Positions 23,346 through 27,361 of a stretch of 27,361 nt of DNA are shown piece after piece. Within the stretch, counting starts at the first letter, position 1. Each line of letters opens with the position of its first letter. Made by a program: the position numbers and the translations under genes. The DNA is from Candidatus Omnitrophota bacterium. Its GTDB lineage: Bacteria > Omnitrophota > Koll11 > Tantalellales > Tantalellaceae. Where the stretch lies: contig JADGBB010000015.1 of assembly GCA_015231715.1 (NCBI GenBank), positions 1 to 27,361 of the forward strand. Direction: 5' to 3'. The notes under the pieces are model-generated. The model had not been told where the DNA came from, did no database searches, and saw only the letters and a list, made by a program, of their open reading frames with translations.

Positions 23346-23981
23346 CTACCGTCCTGTTATCCGTAGACCTAAATATATAAGAATGATCCCGAAGATTATG
23401 TTGACTTTTGACCTTAGTCCTTTTGTGTGCTCAAGCCATTTGGATGCTTTTCCCGATAAAAGAACAAAAAGAATAAAGGGGGAAAGAACCGTGCCTAAAC
23501 CGAAAACCAAGGCAAAAATAATACCGTCAAAAGGATTTCGCGATATTAAAACTATGTAGTCCAGTATTCCCAAAAGAGGCAGGCATGGTGAGAAACCCAC
23601 CAATAGCCCCATAACGCCTGTGTTTCGTATGTTGCCTTTAAGTAAGCATTGACAGGCTTTATCTGTTTTTTTGAAAGAAGAAAATATGACAGCCAAACCA
23701 ATTAAGATAATGAAAACACCAAGAGATGTGTATACATTAGAATAAAACTTTTCAGTTAATAGCGAGCGGATGATCATTGATCCGCCGGCAAAAATAAAAC
23801 CGAGGACCATGTAACCGATAAGTTTGAAAGACGAAAAAACAGCGTATGATTTTAATGAACTTTTTGCTCCGGAAGATGACGAGGTAAAAAAAGTCAGCAG
23901 TACAGGTCCGCAAAAACCCATGCAAGGGCCCCAACCCAATATTAATCCGCTAGCAAATAAATAAAATAGATTTTCATTCAT
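23346..23981 (-). CDS. CcdA/TauE-like polytopic membrane protein (cytochrome-c biogenesis type)
   Basis: The start at 23981 (MNENLFYLF) is preferred; nine further upstream codons are possible. Of the 211 residues, about six membrane helices are visible. Helix 1 carries GWGPCMGFCGP (Cys20, Cys24) and helix 4 carries GFSPCLP (Cys133), with further Cys110/Cys112 in the loop before it. The GxxPCxxxxGP and SPC elements in two similar halves match the DsbD/CcdA transmembrane and sulfite-exporter/UreH-like families. These move reducing equivalents or small ions across the inner membrane. A CcdA-like role would suit the heme-c protein at 1124, but the two are far apart. It is divergent from the gene at 24024 with 42 bases between them, so they may share a promoter region. 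Confidence 0.8.
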   Translation of the reverse strand: MNENLFYLFASGLILGWGPCMGFCGPVLLTFFTSSSSGAKSSLKSYAVFSSFKLIGYMVLGFIFAGGSMIIRSLLTEKFYSNVYTSLGVFIILIGLAVIFSSFKKTDKACQCLLKGNIRNTGVMGLLVGFSPCLPLLGILDYIVLISRNPFDGIIFALVFGLGTVLSPFILFVLLSGKASKWLEHTKGLRSKVNIIFGIILIYLGLRITGR

Positions 23982-24023
23982 ATATGACTTAAAATAATAT
24001 AAATCCAAAAAGAAGGTGTGTCC

Positions 24024-26150
24024 ATGATTATTTTTTTAGCTCTGGGGTTTGTAAGTTCTGTTTTACAGATTGTTCTTTTACGTGAGTTAACTTTCTCAGT
24101 TGCTAAGAATGAACTGGCTTTAACCGCGGCCGCCGGATTATGGCTGATATTTTGCGCTTTTGGAGGAATTGCCGGAAAAAAATTTTCCCGGATCAATCTT
24201 TCGTTTATATCTCCTTTGTTCACACTGATATTTTGCCTGTCCATATCTGTTATACATCTTGGAAAATCAATTTTTGGGATTTCTTATTATGAATCCTGCG
24301 GGATCATTTTCATGCTGTTTTTTGCCGTTATAGCAATGTTTGGAACAAGTTTTCTTACAGGTTATTCATTCTCTGTGCTTACAGGGAAATATGCCGATAA
24401 AAACGTTTATGACGGGCGCATTTTTGCTCGTTTCTTTGCACTTGACGCGATTGGTTTCTTTTTGGGCGGAATAACTTTCGCGTTTTTTTTATCGAAATAT
24501 TTAAATCCATTTATTTTTGCTTTTTTACCGCTTCTTATTGTTCCTTTTTTCTCTAAAACTTATAAAGATCTTTTGAAGACAGCATGTTTAATTCTTTTTT
24601 TGTCTTTTACATTCATCGGAAATTTCGGCAATATGCTTTCTAAAGAATTGATGTATGCCGAAATAATTATGATGAAGGCCTCGAATTATGGACCTGTAAT
24701 AAAAGCCCGTAAAAATAATGTTGATTCTTTATATGTTAGCGGAACTCTGGCGTCTACGAGTGAGGATAAAGAATGGGACGAAACATTTATTCACACTTTT
24801 TTGTCTGTTATTGATCCCGGTGTTAAAAAAGACGTGTTGTTTATAGGTTCCTGTTTTCCGGGGCAAGCCGAAGAAATTTTTAGGCATAATGTAGGCAGGG
24901 TATATTCAGTCGACAGCGACCCGGTTCTTTTGAATTTTAACCAAGAAAATATTGATCCTGTTATGCGCGATAAAATGAATTTTATTGCAGATGATCCACG
25001 ATCTTATTTGCGCCGAACAGATGAGGGTGATTTTGACTGTATAGTTATAAATAAACCGCCGCCGCTAAGCGTTGCTACAAACCGATATTACACAAAAGAG
25101 TTTTTTGAATTGGTAAAACATAAACTTTCTCCAGGCGGGATTATGGTAATGTGTATTCCTTCTAAACGCGACATTCTTAGCCCGGTAATAATAAAATTTA
25201 ATTCATGTATTATAAATACAGTGGATAATGTTTATAATTCAAGAATGATAGTGCCTTCAGATTCTATGATAATAATAGCAAAAAACATGAACGGGATTAA
25301 AACATATGATATCGCGCAGAATTTCGAGAACTCTGCAATTCAAACCGATTATCTAACGGTATACCATCTTATGGATAATCTTGACTCATCAAGAATTGAA
25401 TACGTGAATTCTATGATCGACAAAAAAATAAATATTAATAAAGATCTTTTCCCGGCCGGTTTTTTTTATTACTTTATTTTAGAACAAACAAAATTTTATC
25501 CTGACATTCCCATAGGCCTTGTGAAGAGAGTCAATGGAATGATGACAATTCCGGCCGGTGTTGCATTTGTTTTTTTATACGGTATTTTTATTAAAAAAAA
25601 CAGGCTAATGTTTTTAAATGTAAGTGCTGTCGGTTTTCTATCAATCGGATTCAGCATAATTCTTTATATGGTATTTCAGACATTTTTTGGAACACTATTC
25701 TGGAAAATAGGGATACTTTCAGGATTATTCATGTGTGGTTTGGCAGCCGGGACTTTTTTCGGTGATAAAATTTTTGATTCAAAGGACCTAGGCGCTAAAG
25801 TTTTTTGCTTATATTTTTCTGCCTGGGTATTATTTGTCGCTCTAATTTACTTAACAGCTGTTTTTTTCGGTTTTAACGATGTGGCCGAATATGCTTTTTA
25901 TCTTTGCGCTACATTAAGCGGCACGCTGACGGGAGCGGTATATCCTATAGCCTCGAGAGTTTCTTTAAAGTATGGTACCCCGCGAAATGTTATAGCTTCC
26001 TCGATTTACACTTATGATCTTGTAGGAGCATTCATAGGCACAGTCATGTTCTCGATACTTTTTATTCCTTTTTACGGTATTTTAACAAGCCTTGCGATTA
26101 TGATCTTTGTTGGGTTGATATTCGCAATTAGAAACGGCACGAATGGGTAA
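24024..26150 (+). CDS. Polytopic membrane protein with a spermidine-synthase-like methyltransferase domain
   Basis: ATG 24024 follows AGAAGG by seven bases; a GTG at 24018 is too close to that site. There are about seven membrane helices at residues 1-200, a soluble domain at about 215-390, and six or seven further helices to the end (708 residues). The soluble domain has the spermidine synthase fold. The nucleotide loop is DVLFIGSCFPG (from 270) instead of IGGGDGG, and Asp297 is in VDSDPVLL. The segment INKPPPLSVATNRYYTKEFF (from about 342) replaces the catalytic DSTDP motif of true spermidine synthases. The TNRYYT element is shared with membrane-bound relatives of unknown function. Aminopropyl transfer is therefore doubtful. 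Its stop is three bases from the convergent AmrS-like gene. Confidence 0.85.
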   Translation: MIIFLALGFVSSVLQIVLLRELTFSVAKNELALTAAAGLWLIFCAFGGIAGKKFSRINLSFISPLFTLIFCLSISVIHLGKSIFGISYYESCGIIFMLFFAVIAMFGTSFLTGYSFSVLTGKYADKNVYDGRIFARFFALDAIGFFLGGITFAFFLSKYLNPFIFAFLPLLIVPFFSKTYKDLLKTACLILFLSFTFIGNFGNMLSKELMYAEIIMMKASNYGPVIKARKNNVDSLYVSGTLASTSEDKEWDETFIHTFLSVIDPGVKKDVLFIGSCFPGQAEEIFRHNVGRVYSVDSDPVLLNFNQENIDPVMRDKMNFIADDPRSYLRRTDEGDFDCIVINKPPPLSVATNRYYTKEFFELVKHKLSPGGIMVMCIPSKRDILSPVIIKFNSCIINTVDNVYNSRMIVPSDSMIIIAKNMNGIKTYDIAQNFENSAIQTDYLTVYHLMDNLDSSRIEYVNSMIDKKININKDLFPAGFFYYFILEQTKFYPDIPIGLVKRVNGMMTIPAGVAFVFLYGIFIKKNRLMFLNVSAVGFLSIGFSIILYMVFQTFFGTLFWKIGILSGLFMCGLAAGTFFGDKIFDSKDLGAKVFCLYFSAWVLFVALIYLTAVFFGFNDVAEYAFYLCATLSGTLTGAVYPIASRVSLKYGTPRNVIASSIYTYDLVGAFIGTVMFSILFIPFYGILTSLAIMIFVGLIFAIRNGTNG

Positions 26151-26153
26151 AAA

Positions 26154-27260
26154 TTAATCCCATATTCCCGGTACTGTTACGCCGCAATCAGGACATTTAC
26201 TGTTTTTGATATTGTTATCAAGAACTTTGTATCTTATTCTTTTTACCAGAAGATTGCCGCAGTTTCCGCAAAAGGTGTTCTCCCCGGTATTTTGAGGGAG
26301 ATTTCCTATGTATATGTGCTTCATTCCGATTTTTTTTGCGATATCCATAGCTCTTATCAAGCTTGAAACAGGAGTGGGAGAAAGGTTGGTAAGTTTATAC
26401 ATTGGATAAAACCTTGAAAAATGTATGGGAGTATCATGTCCGAGGTTTTCTTTTACCCATGCGCAAAGCTTAGAAATATCATCCTCGCTGTCGTTGGCTC
26501 CCGGAATAAGTAAATTCGTTATTTCGATCCAGACACCTTCTTGTTTTAAAATTTTAAGTGAGTTTAAAACTGTATTCAGATCGCCTCCTGTGTAAGAAGA
26601 ATAAAACTTGTCACTGAATCCTTTGAGGTCGATATTCGCCGCGATTATATGCTTTGAGATCTCTCTTAATGGTTCTTCATTTATGAATCCGGCAGAATGA
26701 ATAACAGAAGGGATCCCTGCCTCGGCTGCTTTTTCAGCGATCTCGATCATGTATTCGTAAAAGACTGTAGGTTCGGTATAGGTAAAGGCGATAGTTTTTG
26801 CTCCGGTTTTTTGCGCAGCGCTAACGATTTCATCGGGTGTAACAAAACGAGTTTTGAGCTTGTCAGGATCAGCTTGTGATATTTCCCAGTTCTGGCAGAA
26901 TTTACATCTTAAGTTGCATCCGGCTGTAGCGATCGAAAAAGAACCTGTTCCGGGATAGACATGTGAAAAAGGTTTTTTTTCAATTGGATCAACGTGCACG
27001 GCAACAGGCCTGCCGTAAGATTTAGTGATAAGAACTCCATCAATATTGCATCTTACGCGGCAAAAACCTTCCTGTCCCTGTGAAAGAAGGCATTTACGAG
27101 GGCAGAGGTCGCATCGAATTTTATTGTTTTCCATCGGTGTCCAGAAAGCGGCAGTTTTGAGATTGTTTTCATTGGCCTCAGGCATTGCTTGTGCGGGATA
27201 AAAAAAACAAAATAAAAAAGCAAAAAAAAGAATAATTTTATTTAATAAATTTTTCATCAT
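26154..27260 (-). CDS. amrS: AmmeMemoRadiSam-system radical SAM enzyme (AmrS-like) with signal peptide
   Basis: The family is clear from FWTPMENNKIRCDLCPRKC, the cluster Cys115/Cys119/Cys122 in GCNLRCKFCQNW, AFTYTEPTVFYEY, NIDLKGFSD, and a C-terminal Cys-rich knuckle (CGNCG, CPDCG). Family members resemble pyruvate-formate-lyase activating enzymes; their substrate is unknown. The usual partners, AMMECR1 and MEMO, are not in the window. The odd part is residues 1-25 (KIILFFAFLFCFFYPAQA after two Lys): a convincing Sec signal peptide with an AxA site and no twin arginine. An iron-sulfur radical enzyme would not normally be exported unfolded. A start at an internal Met (residue 26 or 44) would remove the signal but has no ribosome site I can see. 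Confidence 0.88.
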   Translation of the reverse strand: MMKNLLNKIILFFAFLFCFFYPAQAMPEANENNLKTAAFWTPMENNKIRCDLCPRKCLLSQGQEGFCRVRCNIDGVLITKSYGRPVAVHVDPIEKKPFSHVYPGTGSFSIATAGCNLRCKFCQNWEISQADPDKLKTRFVTPDEIVSAAQKTGAKTIAFTYTEPTVFYEYMIEIAEKAAEAGIPSVIHSAGFINEEPLREISKHIIAANIDLKGFSDKFYSSYTGGDLNTVLNSLKILKQEGVWIEITNLLIPGANDSEDDISKLCAWVKENLGHDTPIHFSRFYPMYKLTNLSPTPVSSLIRAMDIAKKIGMKHIYIGNLPQNTGENTFCGNCGNLLVKRIRYKVLDNNIKNSKCPDCGVTVPGIWD

Positions 27261-27325
27261 TTGTTTTTACAATTTTAAAACAAAAATATTTTACCAGAAG
27301 ATAGAATAAAGTAAAGAGTGATTGA

Positions 27326-27361
27326 CTTTTTTTGGGGTCCTTTTTTTGGGGTCAAGTCTTC
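27326..27361 (+). repeat. Left-end copy of the transposase element family, cut by the window edge
   Basis: CTTTTTTTGGGGTC occurs twice in tandem (27326-27339 and 27340-27353), and the sequence continues AAGTCTTC to the edge. GGGGTCAAGTCTTC at 27348-27361 is identical to 22166-22179. Another element of the family probably begins here. Confidence 0.88.

Noticed and set aside
23338..23559. 73-residue plus-strand frame rich in Lys/Arg
   Set aside because: It lies opposite the 3' end of the CcdA-like gene and has no ribosome site; its basic composition mirrors antisense membrane codons.

Overview
The window looks like an AT-rich chromosome segment from a Gram-negative, probably anaerobic bacterium. 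It encodes a predicted outer-membrane beta-barrel, several signal-peptide proteins and two radical SAM enzymes. The style (large uncharacterised secreted proteins, two-component arrays, GGGGTC-type repeats beside a REP-associated tyrosine transposase) would fit an uncultured PVC-type lineage such as Omnitrophota. That placement is an impression from gene content, not a phylogenetic result.

Bases 1-5895 are a same-strand signalling block: a histidine kinase cut by the window edge, a CheY-like receiver, a membrane heme-c sensor (DUF3365/Tll0287-like) whose reading frame breaks into a multi-PAS histidine kinase, a receiver-HD-GYP cyclic-di-GMP phosphodiesterase, and two related CheY-like receivers. 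A radical SAM/SPASM protein (5897-6781) follows one base after the last receiver. The frame break at 1816-1822 sits on a T TTT TTA heptamer and is the clearest oddity of this block.

Bases 6782-6989 are a non-coding island of GGGGTC tandem repeats and a perfect 31-bp palindrome. After it come an ABC-F ATPase (YbiT-like, with a degenerate second Walker A), a PQ-loop-like small membrane protein and a SpoIIAA-like protein.

Bases 9479-20932 hold an uncharacterised export cluster: a beta-barrel protein, a small exported protein, and three exported proteins of 431, 1407 and 1136 residues. The last three have unrelated N-termini but share a C-terminal cassette: an Ig-like beta segment, an NTF2-like segment, the motif RGNL(I/L)YATLSPEIAE, a linker starting at QPG, and a terminal domain ending near the stop in (D/N)G(S/T)RN(L/F). 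The small protein carries a minimal version of the NTF2-like part. I do not recognise this family; it is the best candidate here for an undescribed system. A terminator at 13069-13097 divides the cluster, and a palindromic CATTGCGAG-type repeat lies at 17369-17447.

Bases 20939-27361 hold an RlmL-like rRNA methyltransferase (minus), a REP-associated tyrosine transposase element with 26-bp inverted ends and iterated flanks, a CcdA/TauE-like membrane protein (minus), a membrane protein with a spermidine-synthase-like domain (plus), and an AmrS-like radical SAM enzyme with an apparent signal peptide (minus). The final bases are another left end of the same repeat family. No tRNA, rRNA or CRISPR array was seen.
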